Shown here in pieces: positions 37,411 to 48,913 of a stretch of 64,000 bases of DNA. Each line of letters opens with the position of its first letter. The stretch's first letter is position 1. The position numbers were made by a program, and so were the translations under genes. Source of the stretch: Ganoderma boninense (lineage: Eukaryota > Basidiomycota > Agaricomycetes > Polyporales > Polyporaceae); assembly GCA_002900995.3 (NCBI GenBank), contig CM035313.1, forward strand, positions 868,001-932,000, in the 5' to 3' direction. The notes beneath the pieces are model-generated. The model made no database searches, was not told where the DNA came from, and worked only from the letters and a program-made list of their open reading frames with translations.

Positions 37411-40400
37411 ATGCTTTCTTCTATATTATGGTTTTTCCTATTTCCCCTGGTTTTCTCGTCTTTCGTAAACGCACAAGGTCCTTTGCAGACTATCTTTCCT
37501 GCCGCCTTCCCTCTCGCCGTCAAAACTCCATACATGAGCGTATGGTATCAGAGCTTGAACTCCTCCGCCCCCCTCTCTAATTCATGGCCCTATTTCTGGG
37601 GCCTGCAGGTGCGTCTTCCATTCAATGCGGAGGGCTATATGCGCTAGAACGGAAGGCATAGTCGATTATGGGATGGTCGGGCAAGATCAGGGTGAACGGA
37701 ACGACGTACAAGTGGATGGGCGAGGATAACACCGGTACCGCCGCGACCGTAACAAACATTCAGGTTACGCCTACGCGAACAATTTTTGTGCTGCACGCGG
37801 GGCCGATGAACGTCACTGTTACTTTCTTGAGTCCGGTTGAGGTGCGTGACTTCCTTGTTTGGACGGTATGGGCACTCTCCCTCAACATTTGGCGCGTCGT
37901 TAGCCCGACGATTGGGTAAAGCAGTCGATTCCATTCTCCTACGTATCTGTGGAAGCCGAGTCTCTTGACGGAAACAGCTACCCTGTGCAAGTGTACTCTG
38001 ACATCAGCGCAGGTGCGTTTTGGCCCATCACTCTCATGATGGGCTTATTCACATACATCTGCAGAGTGGGCATCTGGGAACAGGTCGAGTCTCGTCAAGT
38101 GGAATAACGCGAATACGGGCAAGTCCGTCTATCACCAGATAGAACTGCAGGATCCCAAGCAGAACTCCGAGTTTTCGCACCAGGCGCAGGATGGCAAGGT
38201 GTACTATGCGATTTCGACTGTGAGCACTCACTCAGCTTGAAGCCCTAATCAACGTTCGCGGTCATTTCGCTAAACATCAACGCAGTCGCAATCTCGCATC
38301 TCATGGGAAATTGACTTCAACGCGAACACGCGGAATCAGTTTCAGTCGCATGGAGCACTTACGAACGTCGAGTCGACTGCATTCTCTTCCATCTCACCGT
38401 AAGTCACTTTCATCGACGCGCTGCGCCTTCTAGTTCACGCATGCTGGTGCAGTGTCTTTCCCGTTTTTGCACTTGCAGTAGACCTCGGGACGATCAAGGC
38501 CACTTCTGCGCCTGTAACTTGGTCGGTCGGATACGTTCGAGACCCTTTGATCACGTACACCACGGCAACTGGGGCAACACAGCAGCGGAGGCCGTACTAT
38601 GCGACACAATACTCCAACATCGGCGACGTCGTGAGTTATTACTTCATTTTGTCTGCCTTCCCATTCTGTTCTCACTCAACTTCGTAATGCAGATTGACAC
38701 ATTCACAGGGGACTATTCGGGAGCACTGAGCCGCGCCGTCGCCCTTGATCAAAAAATCATGAATGACGCCGCCAAGATCTCGTCGCAATACTCAGACATC
38801 GTGACGCTCTCTGTGCGCCAGACCATGAGCGCGCTCGACTTCACAGTAGGCACGGACTCGAAAGGAAACCTGCAGCCTAACGACGTGAAGGTCTTCATGA
38901 AGAACCTCGGTACCGACCGGTCCGTACTCAGATCCTGCTCGTTCTCCTTGTAAATGAACTGCGCTCTCATGCCTTATTTTACGTTCTTCAAATAGTCGCA
39001 TAGACCCGGTGGAACACATCTACATCGCGCTCCCGACGTTCCTCTACCTCAACGCTTCCATCTGCGGCGCGTTGCTGCAGCCGCTGCTGGACACCCAGGC
39101 CGCTCTCACAGGCCAGCACTTCGCGGCGCAGGATTTGGGCAACAACACCTATCCTGTCGCGCCTGGCCCCAATGCCGCGGCCCAGGCGGGCATCGAACGT
39201 GAGTGCTCCAGGAAACCGCGCGGCGCCGAGGGCGATTGGTTGTTAACTTCGCCCTTCCTCCCCCCTTTAGAATCCGGCAACATGCTCATCTCAGTGCTCG
39301 CGCACGCAAGGATATCCGGGGATGGGTCCTTGCTTTCAGGATACGTACGTTCATTGCACACAATCCACCAACGCATGTGCTGAAGTTGTCGTCTGTATCT
39401 CCACAGTACACTACCCTGAAGCGGTGGGCGGACTACCTCGCCAGCAACTCTGCGTCGCCCGGCAACCAGTACGTCTTGCGCGCTACTGAAATAGTGGCGG
39501 AGAAGCTATAATGATGCGTTTTCAGGTTATCCGTGGACGCGGAGACGACCGCGAACCTAACCAATCTCGCTCTTAAGGGCGTCATTGGCGTGAAGGCCAT
39601 GGCGGAGATATCGCGCGCGGTCGGGCAAGACGCGGACGCGACGCAGTACGATGTGAGTTCAATGTTACATCGGTCTTGAATGTTGGACATTTACCTGACA
39701 GGATGGGTACTGTAGAACCAAGCGTCTGCCCTGTTCAGTACGTGGCTGTCGCTCGCGACGTCCTCGGGCGGCTCGCGCTTGCTTGGGAGCTACGGCGACC
39801 AGCAGTCGTGGTCGACCATGTACAACCTCTTCGCCGATAAGCTGCTTGGGCTCAACTTCGTGACCCAGTCGGTAAGCTACGATTCGGTATATGGTGGTCG
39901 GTCTAGGTCTTATGCTCAGCGGTCTGCCGGTTCAGGTTATCGATATGCAGACGCAGTACTTGAGCAGCCTGTTGACGACCGCCCCCCAGTGGGGCTTGCC
40001 CATTGACAGTACCTCTAGCCAGTATGGCAATACTGGTGAGTCCACGTGATCCTTCTCCCCCTTGGATACGTGAGTTGACTTCTACACCTCAGGATGGACA
40101 TTGTTTACGGCTGCGGTCGTTTCGGACAACACTGTGCGAGACAACATCATCAAGGGGATCTATAACCACGCGAACTACAACCGGACCGGCGGAGTATTCC
40201 CGGAGCGATATAATGTTGGGAATAACGCCGCCAGGAATGGGTTCGCTGGGTGAGCATGGCCACTTTGACTTTTCCTTGCCATGTCTAACACGTTCTGCCC
40301 AGCGTTGGAGTCGGCGGTGTCTTCTCTCACCTGGCACTCACGTAAGTTTCGAACACCCCCTGACGTGCTCTCAACGCTGAACCTATTTCCCGCAGTCTTT

Positions 40401-41161
40401 CCAACCAGACGATCTCCATGAATGCGAACGGCACGTCCGGGACGTCGGCGTCATCCGGCGGATCGGGATCGAGCAACATCGGCGCGATCGTCGGGGGCGT
40501 GATCGGCGGCCTGGTCATCGTCGGCATCGCGGCCGCCATCGTCTTCATCCTCCTCCGGAAGCGGCGAAAGCAGCAGGAGCAGCAGTTGCAGTACGAAGAG
40601 CAGGAGAAGCCTTCGCTCTCAGTACAGACCCAGGCCCCGCACCGCCCCTCGCTCTCCCCCTACTATCCGCCCACCGCCCTCGCCCCCGCCCCTGAGTCGT
40701 TCCGCGCAGGCAGCGGCTGGGACGATGCGCCTCGAAGCCTGCACTCCGAGACGACGGCGGGCTTCGCGGGGATCGGGACGAACAATGCCGGGGCGCTGCT
40801 GCAGGTCGCGAACCCTGCGCAGGGCTACGCGGCGAGCACGTCCACGACGGCGGACGCGTACGAGAACACCGCGATGGCGGTGTCGCCGTCGCCCGCGCTC
40901 GTGCCGTCGTCCAAGGCGCGTGAGGCCGCGCTCAACAGGACGCAGCACTACGTGCCGTCGGCCGCGACCGACTCGAACGTGGGCTCGCAGACGGGCTCGT
41001 CGTCCAGCCGCGACTTGCCCTCCCCGGGCAGCGCGGCGTCCCAGGCGATCTCGCCGACGGACGTGCTCGGGTTGAGGGCGGAGGTCGAGAATCTGAGGAG
41101 GGTGATGCAGGAGATCCGCGCGGAGCGGCTCGAGCCGCCCCCGGAGTACGTGGAGGACTAG
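37411..41161 (+). CDS. GtaA-type glutaminase-like membrane protein, copy F
   Basis: Best-preserved plus-strand copy: I found no stop or frameshift. Start at 37411 (MLSSILWFFLFPLV, ending ..VNAQ). Ectodomain blocks include GWSGKIRVNGTTYKWMG, DLGTIKATSAPVTWSVGY, IDTFTGDYSGALSRAVALDQ, NPVEHIYIALPTFLYLN and PVEHIYI-type conserved neighbours, then LALKGVIGVKAMAEI. In that block LALKGVIG replaces the TALKGIIG of the others, so F is divergent here. The helix (VGGVIGGLVIVGIAAAIVFILL) is followed by RKRRKQQEQQ and the longest tail of the family (about 210 residues), with TTAGFAGIG, SNVGSQTGS, VLGLRAEVENLRRVMQEIRA and a terminal LEPPPEYVED. The final intron before SNQTISMNANG has normal GT-AG borders. 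Confidence 0.84.
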
Positions 41162-41924
41162 GCAGCGGAGTGGGCGGGTGCTTGTTGTGATGGACCTCGC
41201 TCATTCCCGTATCCTCCGCCGCTCCTTGGCCTACACTTTCCGACGCGTTTTATTGGAGAGAGAGTGTGTGTATGTGTGCACGGAACGCTGATCGTTCTTG
41301 CTGCATAGTGATAGTGGGTGACGACCGGTGCAGGCCAAGGCCAGCACGCACGGTAATGATAATTCTCCGCTAATGTATTTTGTAGATACATCCCTGTATT
41401 CACACATAGGTAGGACGATGGCCGTCAGCCTCTTATATACCTTCCGTTTACCCTCCTCACAAGCTACGTACGGTACTGCACCTCTTCTGGCGAGCGGGTG
41501 ACCGTCGCCTAGTAGTAGAGTATATTTAACGGATGGACCAAACAGCGCTAGTACGCTAGTTGACTCTTTGTAGTATCAAGGAGCCTGACTTAAAAGATGT
41601 GGTCGATTCGAGATTGGACCCATTTTCCGCACTGCAACAAAACTCGACAGCTGCGTCTTGTTTGAGGAAGAGGATGCACTGTGCAGGTTCGCGGGAATCG
41701 GGGGCTGGTGGCGGTGCCGCGTGCTTGCGCCGGTGTTCTGGAGCGAAGTTCGGGATGGACTGGTTCACGCTTACGACCACTGCGCACGTCCGACAGCATT
41801 GCCAATTGGAAGTACGACCGCTGCATCGCCTCATGCACTCAAGGTCATACATAGCTTTTACTCCAGCGAGCGTCGTTCCTCCTTGCCACATCCTGTGGCA
41901 TCGACGTCGTCTGCAAGCACGACG
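41162..41924. other. intergenic region, no gene recognised
   Basis: About 760 bp between the copy F stop and the start chosen for the DUF6535 gene. One frame ending near 42043 gives a protein-like run (VLEQQLWEGFFRYRDLY), but it overlaps the proposed first exon and has no recognisable domain. Confidence 0.4.
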
Positions 41925-44791
41925 ATGACGGCGTCCTCGAGCAGCAGCTTTGGGAAGGCTTTTTCAGGTACCGGGACTTGTATGTGCTTTCATTTGTTGC
42001 GTTCTCTCGTCTTGAGCCGCTGCTCAACCTTGCACACGTTTAGACGTCTCTACATCTGTAAGCCTTGACTTGCCCTTGAATATCCTTGGGGTGTACTGTT
42101 CATAATCGATTCGTTGATTTTAGACATCGGCGAAGCGAGCCGCCGATCTGAGGAGAGTTCCGGATGCCGCCCACGTCAAGTGTCCTTACACTGACAAACA
42201 ACGCGCCGAAGCATGGGAGCTGTGTGCGACAACTGTCAAGAACCACAGCGATGAGATGCTGAAGCGATGGGAGGACGAGATCAACATGCTTCTGACCTTC
42301 GTATGTGTTTGATCTCCAGTAGGACCACGCAGACACACCAGATCTGATACCCTTTCGTCATGACAGGCCGGTCTTTTCTCTGCAGCGCTGACGGCATTCA
42401 ACGTCCAATCATACCTCCTTCTCCAACCTGACAGCGGGGACACGACCGTCCTTGCGCTCGCGCATATATCCTCCCAATTAGCGAGCTTCTCCGTCAACGC
42501 CGCCTTTGTGAACTCGTCCCAATCAGCGTTCATCCCACCAGCGAACTCATTCGTTGCACCACGCTATGCAGTCTGGATCAACATCCTGTGGTTTACATCC
42601 CTGATATGCACTCTGTCAGCGTCCTCAATCGCCGTCACAGTCAAGCAGTGGCTCTATCAGTACAAACAGGGCCTTTCAGGAACGTCGCGCGAGATCTCTC
42701 GGTTGCGACAGTACCGCTACGAGAACCTCCTCAGCTGGCGGGTGCCGGAGATCATCGCCCTGCTCCCCATCTTATTGCAGATCGCCCTGGCGCTGTTCTT
42801 GGGCGGCCTGCTCATCCTCCTCTGGAGTCTTCATCCCTTGGTTGCGCTTGTCGGGACTTCGCTTGTGGGCGCGCTCTTCGTCTTCCACTTCACGACGACG
42901 CTCCTTCCCACCTTCCGCCCTGATTGCTCGTACCAGTCGCCTCAAGCTCTTGGGATCTTCCTCGTACTGCAGCCATTGCGCAAGTTCTGTATCCGGGCCG
43001 CGAAGGCCATCCTCCCGTTCTTCACGCGGTCCTTCCTCGCGCGCATCGACCGGTCGCTCGACCTCGTCTGGTCGAAGCTGGGCTCCCTCTTCCCGAAGCG
43101 AGGTACACGCCGGAGCAGCTGGCACGCACGCGAGAGGGCCGCCGCGGACTCGAGACGGGCCGACCTCGACCGAGGGCTGGTGATGACGGCGTACGACGTG
43201 ACGCTCATCGACACCGTCCTCTACACGTCGCTCGGGCCGTGCATGTGGGACATGCAGCCCGCCTGCGTGCGCCGGTGCTACGACGACGTCTTCGGCACGC
43301 GCCTGAAGAAACTTTCGTGCCTGGAGCAGGAGGACTGGAGTCCGGCTGCGCCACTGGTCCTCAACTTCTCCCTGCTTAGTGCTGCTCAGGATGGGGGCAC
43401 CGGGAGGACAGTTCAGCAGGAGGTGCTGCATGAGACTGTCCTGGACATGCCGACACCGGACGTCTGTGCAGACACGGAGGTTGGGGGATTGTTCTTGCAG
43501 ACGATGGCGGGGCTCTCGAGGCAAGAAGACGTCGCTTCTCGAGCATTCGACAAGCTCGTTTGGTACCTCTACATGACCGGGATCCAGGAGAGCACCGTAT
43601 TGCGAGCCGAGGTTATCCACGATGGTAGGCATTTGTTCGTCCAAGGGCAGCCGTAAACAGACTGACATCTTTTTGCTAGTTATCGCCGCATATCCAAAGT
43701 GCACCGCCGAGTTCCGCAAGGTCGTAGATAGCGAGAACGCGCATATTAATATCCCGTATCTCTCTGCGGCTGAAAATATCCTCCGCTACTTGGCGCACCA
43801 CAAGACGGTCAGCCCCGAGGACGCGCTCGCAGGGGAGAAGAACATCCAGGACATGATTCGCGCCGTGCATAGTTTCGTGCGTTTCCCAGCTTGGAAGGGC
43901 AAGCGGTCGAGGTTGCAGTATGTCCTCTGGGAGCTACACGACTCGGCAATCCTCTGTTGTTTCTTCGCACTGAGGGAAGATGTACATTCAAGAGATCTTG
44001 TCCCGGCCAGGCTCGTACGAGCCTTCCGAGAACTTCTCGGGCTGATCGATGGCGAACTCCTGTGCGACTCCTGGCTGCGCGAATTCTGGAAGGACAAGTA
44101 CGATTCCGTGGAACGCTCTCTTTCAAGTCTAGAGAGCACATTCGATAGCCGGGACCTCGAAGCCCGAGACAGCGACCAGGAGACACTGTGCCCTGATGGT
44201 AATGATGCTCAGGCGTTGAAACTCGTTGTCGCTGATCATTTTCCCCCTATGTCCTAGACTCCGAGGACGACGGTATCCCGACCATAAATATCCAGCATCC
44301 TGCACAAGTCTTGTTGGCAGGGGGCTGGTGTGACACGGAACGTCCTGGAGACTCGGTCTTCTTCGAAAACGATAAGATGGTTTCTCCCCATGGTCCCTTA
44401 ATCGGCGAGTTCCCCCTTTATGCTACATCAGTAGCATATATGCACAGCACTTACCCAATATGTTCACCAGCTTGGCCGTCTTCAAGCCATCTCAGCGGTA
44501 GCTTCTCCGAATCCGACAGCATGACCTATCTCGGCCCCGTCGTCGCGTATCCCAGCGGGGAAGCCTGTCCCCCGATGGGCTCCGTGGAGCCACTGACCGT
44601 ACCGCCTGGAGCTCTGACGGCTCCTCCGCTCTCGCATTTCACCATTCCTTTCGTCCCAGAGGTCCCGCAGGCGAGTTTGATGGACAGGAGAGAATGTATG
44701 TGCAATCCGACTCGTGTTCCTCTCGTCCGTGGCGGCTGACGTGTTCTTAGGGTACCGTCAGAGGAGTTGTACAGATGACAGTCCGTGTTGA
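41925..44791 (+). CDS. DUF6535-domain multi-pass membrane protein
   Basis: DUF6535 proteins are an Agaricomycete family of unknown function. Seven exons fit exactly: 41925-41967, 42044-42057 (14 nt), 42124-42300, 42367-43624, 43680-44198, 44258-44695 and 44751-44791, in total 2490 nt or 829 residues. The domain starts with RAEAWELCATTVKNHSDEML and WEDEINMLLTFAGLFSAAL (first membrane segment). It continues with NILWFTSLICTLSASSIAV and a hydrophobic pair around IIALLPILLQIALALFLGGL and VALVGTSLVGALFVF, giving about four helices. A hydrophilic C-terminal half of about 550 residues follows. The first two exons and the last are inferred from splice sites and frame; the core (42124-44257) is certain. 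If the last intron is not spliced, the stop moves to 44739. Confidence 0.8.
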
Positions 44792-44954
44792 TAGGTGTTC
44801 CTTTGATCTACTACTTGTATTAGAGCGATTCGCCCCAGCGCGGACTCAATTGAAGGTCACGCGGCGCCCATGTGTCACGCCACCCTTTCACAGGGCACAA
44901 CGTCTTCGACGCAACTTGGAAAGATTAGCACAGCCAGCGGGCTGTCCTCTCCTC

Positions 44955-45125
44955 ACTCCTCCACAGCACGTTCGAGCTCCTCATCCTCTCGCTCTTCCAC
45001 GGCACGTTCGAGCCTGTTATCTGTAATCCTTTCGCTCTTCTACATTCCGGTCAACTCCTCATCTCATCGCTCCTCGACAGCCCACTCAAGCTCCTCGCCT
45101 CGTCGCTCTTCCACAACCCACTCAG
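44955..45125 (+). repeat. degenerate tandem repeat in front of the second F-box gene
   Basis: Four or five imperfect copies of a roughly 35-50-base unit of the form CGCTCTTCCACGGCACGTTC + GAGCTCCTCATC. They run up to about 45 bp before the F-box start. The region is strongly pyrimidine-rich on the plus strand and probably belongs to the promoter or 5' UTR. Confidence 0.55.
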
Positions 45126-45171
45126 TTCCTAATCCACACCATCCTCCAACCCCATCTAGACCTTGTTCACC

Positions 45172-46627
45172 ATGCAATCTCCCCTGCTCCCTTGGGAAGT
45201 CATCGAGAGGGTCATTAGCCACTCTGGCGACCATCCCGAGACGCTGTTCAGCTTGTCCCTCACATGCCGCCAGCTCCGCCCCCGCGCTCTCTGTTTTCTG
45301 GTTGCCGATGTCACGTTCAAGACCAGGGATGGGATCTTCAGCTTTTGCGACTTCCTAGAAGACAGGCCCCATCTGAAACCCCTCGTTCACTCTATCGCTG
45401 TAGGCCCTAGCGACTTCGCGCCCTTCCCCATTCTTCATATCCTCCCAAATATCTCCAAGATATCATTCGATCCCGGGTTTCATCGCAAGGACTGCGAATT
45501 GGCCCAAGATGTTTATTTGGTCGAGGACGAGTCTGTGAGAGAGGTCGATTCCTCCGAAGATGGCGATTCTTCCACAGATGGCGAGGCTTGTGACGGCGAG
45601 GCTTGCAGAGATGCCGAGCCTTCCGAGGATGATGACCCGGACCGTCCCGAGGATCACATTGTAGTTTTTCCGCCTGGCAGTCCGATTCCTTCCTACTGCT
45701 GGAAGTCAAGTCCCCAAGTTGTCCTAAACAGGCCCATTCTCACATGCTGCCAGAGGTTTGGCATTCACGTTCAAGCTCTCCACTTCTCCCACTTCGAGTT
45801 CTCGACATACATCACTTTTGCCCAAGTCCTCTTGGCATTCACCAATGTAACACATCTTGCCTGCACAAAGATCGACATCAGAGCGGAGGGTAACAGAGCA
45901 CATCTCGAGGCGATGAAACAGCGACTATTTCAACGACTCCATCTGCTTGACGTGAGTCTCCGCGCTCGCTGTTGGTATGAGAATCATTAGTGACATGCAG
46001 AATTCGTACTTGCAAGGTTAAAATTGACTCACTCATACACACCATCCGATATGAGAGCATTCCATCCAGTGTGGCGGCATTCCTCTTGGACTCAGGATTG
46101 GTGCAACCAACGGTGGAGACCCTCACTGTAGAAAAACGTAGGTTACTTATGTCTATACTGAAGTGTTCTATGAAGTGCTCATATTATCGTGTTGTGCAGC
46201 ATACAAGTCATATGGACTTTCGCGCCAGTTTGACTGGCCTCGGTTGCAGTCCTTGGTCCTGAAGTTGACATTCACCACGGACGCCTTCGACGATGCTCTC
46301 ACAATCCTGGAGGACTTCCATGCTTTACCAGCACTGAAGGGCGTTACGGCTGACATTCAGGCTGGCTCCATCCACGAATGCCTCCCGGACGAAGATATGT
46401 CGGCAGGGCAAATTGAAAGGCTAGAACAGGCACTGCTTAGGTTCGCAGAACCGCGACTCGTGTATACCCTCAACAAACTACGTGTTGGCACATGGTCATT
46501 CTGGACTCAAGAGATTGGGAAGTTCTCCCCTGTGCTATTGCAGCGCGGAAGATTCGCAATAACATACAGCAGAGGTGAATGCGATACTAACCTTACTACA
46601 AATCTAGCGCGCAGACTCGTAGGCTAA
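45172..46627 (+). CDS. F-box protein (N-terminal part of a broken F-box-WD40 gene)
   Basis: Start at 45172 (MQSPLLPWEVIERVISHS). Exon 1 is 45172-45951, exon 2 is 46017-46137 and exon 3 begins at 46200. The protein is close to the F-box gene at the left edge, but exon 1 carries an extra acidic stretch with repeated DGE/AC units (DSSTDGEACDGEACRDAEPS) and EDDDPD. Exon 3 can either stop at 46627 or splice at 46574 (GTGAAT donor) to an acceptor at 46643. The spliced form enters the WD40 region in frame (..YSR-VIPRAGHEAII) and reaches a TGA at 46706. Predicted role: SCF ubiquitin-ligase receptor. The choice of 3' end is uncertain. Confidence 0.72.
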
Positions 46628-46643
46628 TCAGGTTCCATTTCAG

Positions 46644-47731
46644 TCATTCCCCGTGCAGGCCATGAAGCGATCATATTGGATCACGCTCCTTCTCCAGATG
46701 GGAAGTGAATGGCGACTTCATCCTGTGATTCTACTATCATCCTCTGGGATGCCACCAACGGAGCCATGGCCCGGCAATGGATCGCGCACGGGTACACGCA
46801 AGTTAATTGTCTTGCATTCTCCCCTGATGGTTGATATCTTGTTTCTGGCGGCAAGGATTCAACAGTCAAAGTTTGGGATGTCGCCGAAGGCTCGCGCTTA
46901 GTCGCCACCCTCGAAGGGCATACCAGATCCATCACTCATTGTGTATGGTCGCCCCGCAATGACAGAATTGCTTCCGGGTCCAGGGATAACCTCATACGAC
47001 TCTGGGACACGGATACATTCCACGAGCCTGTCTATGTTCTCGAGCTACCAGATCGAGACCCATCTTTCCAGTTCTGTCCTGATGGTCGCTGGCTCATCTC
47101 CGGGTCCGGCTGGAGTTATCAGATTTGGAATGTCGCCTCCGGCACTTTGCACCAGTCATTTGTGCGCGGCAAGGACCTGCTGCCAGTCACCATTGGCGAA
47201 GGAGCATTGGACGAAGGATGCAAACGCCTTCTTCTTAATGGAGAACTGGGTGTTACAGTTGTAGATGTCAAAACTGGAGAAGACCTAGCTATCTTGCCCC
47301 CATCGGCGAGAAGCTTACACCATAGATTCATCACACGGGATCCCGCATTCTCGCCTGATGGGACGCTCATCTCAATCGTGTTCCCTGACGGCACTTTGAA
47401 GCTCTGGGACGCATACACCTACAGCGAGCTGTTTTCACTCGAACACAGCACGTCGGAGATGAAGACACTGGTTCTACAGTCGCGTTTCTCCCCATGCGGG
47501 AAATATCTTGCATCGGTGACAATGGATGGTACGGTGCGGTTGTGGAGGACCAAGGATGGGTCATGCAAGGTGACTTTTGTACCAGTCCACACAGTCCCGG
47601 CACGAGATGTGGCCTTCTCTAGGGATGGGGAGACACTATGGTGTTGTTATTGTGATGGAGAAGTCATCATGCGGCGTATGCGCGATGTCATTCCAATGGA
47701 CAATGAGTCGGGTCTCGTCATATATACGTAG
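46644..47731 (+). pseudogene. WD40-repeat region with two in-frame TGA codons
   Basis: One frame from 46646 to the stop at 47731 gives several WD40 repeats: SSCDSTIILWDATNG, GGKDSTVKVWDVAEGSR, SGSRDNLIRLWDTDT, SGSGWSYQIWNVASG, FPDGTLKLWDAYT and MDGTVRLWRTKDGS. It is interrupted by TGA at 46706-46708, where PDGKW is expected, and by TGA at 46832-46834, where PDGRY or PDGxY is expected. Each differs by a single C:G to T:A transition from a plausible sense codon (TGG and CGA). It follows the F-box gene in phase across a normal 69-nt intron, so the ancestor was probably an F-box-WD40 receptor. The second half is still open and could be expressed only from a new start. Confidence 0.75.
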
Positions 47732-47797
47732 CGCAAATTTTCCATGTTATTGTCTAGCTTTCTTTCTCCCAGTACCTATCAAAGTGTGTCTCGTTGG

Positions 47798-48507
47798 AGC
47801 CACCTACAACGAGGGATGCATCCTGAAGGGCTAACCGCCCTTGTCGGTTTGCAACCTCCCTTGCCCTCAGGGCCGAGGCCCCGGGTTGGATGGGAGAGCG
47901 GGAGCCGGGTGGGCCCGACACGATGGGATCAGGTGCCGACGCCACCATCATGTCACCCGCAAATGAGGCCGGGCAAGAGCAAAGCGACGCCCTATCCAGA
48001 GAGTGTCTACGGGGGACCAGGGAAAGGCGTGAGACGGGAATAGTATGGCTAACGGCGTGGACACCAGGTTAAACCCACTGCACCGCGGGAGGGAACTGCG
48101 GGAGGTCAGTATGGAGTTGCAAGAAAGGGCATAGCGATCCATCGGGGCCGAGACCTGTCATGTCAGCGCCTCAGATCTGTCATGTCATCTATGACAGGCC
48201 TCGGCAGTGACTTTGCCCAAACGGGCGGAGGTTGGTAAAGGGCGGGACCACTTCAACGCTCAGAAGTGCCTCCAAACCGTAGAGGAGAGTACACTCAGAG
48301 AGAGCCCTGTTACCAGTTGGTGGTAGGAACCTGTTTGCGAAATAACAGTAGTGGCTATACCGCCTGACAGGTTCGGAACATAAGCCGTCAGAAGCGCAGG
48401 TGGGAGGAGCTAATGGAGGAGGAGGATCACGTGTCAAGGCAAAGGGAGGTTGGCAACCGACAAGGGCGGTTAGCCCATCGGGATGCATCCCTCGTTGTAG
48501 GATCTAC
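47798..48507. mobile_element. non-autonomous inverted-repeat element (hAT-like MITE) 2
   Basis: Terminal inverted repeats of about 62-64 bp (47804-47865 and 48437-48500) begin CTACAACGAGGGATGCATCC and differ at a few positions. End bases AGCCAC (left) and GATCTAC (right) lie outside, then a near-perfect 8-bp duplication: CTCGTTGG at 47790-47797 and CTCGTTGT at 48508-48515. Size, CTACAACG ends, ATCTAC right end and duplication length match the element at 9896-10615, but the interior does not. Inside, TCTGTCATGTCA-like motifs recur near 48154-48197. No transposase frame is present. Confidence 0.72.
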
Positions 48508-48515
48508 CTCGTTGT

Positions 48516-48913
48516 CGGTGTCCGAGTCGTGCGTGGGTACTAGATGGGGACATCGTGCTTGCGAAGTCACTCCGAGACGTTCGAGCTGGCGGCCACTGCG
48601 AATAGTCTGCTAATGACGTTCAGTCAGTAAATACAACATGTGGTAGAAGTTCATGGCTTGCAGCGACTTGGACGCTGTTTTGCAGTCCACTGTCAGCGGC
48701 GACTGAGGATCACGTGCCATTCTATCGAATCACGCTACCGTGTATCGCGCGCGTCTCCTACGCCAGGCGCCGGAGCGCGTCTTGCCTCCGACCACGACAC
48801 CGCCAATCCGCCCTTGCCACGCCTTCCTTTCTTCCTCACAGAACACCTCTGGAAGCATATTCTAGAGGCCATGTGTGCATAGCTCTCAGTAGCTGTCCCA
48901 GAACCTACACACC
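48516..48913. other. upstream region of the polymerase kappa gene
   Basis: About 400 bp between element 2 and the polymerase start, presumably the promoter. Nothing else was recognised. Confidence 0.45.

Noticed and set aside
41658..42068. Separate small gene before the DUF6535 gene
   Set aside because: Two overlapping frames look protein-like, but only the ATG at 41925 with the micro-exon joins the domain in frame.
42772..43719. 315-codon minus-strand frame opposite the DUF6535 gene
   Set aside because: Shadow frame; the plus-strand frame has the membrane segments and family motifs.
46653..46901. Independent small protein at the F-box/WD40 junction
   Set aside because: Wrong frame; the WD40 motifs lie in another frame that is interrupted by two TGA codons.
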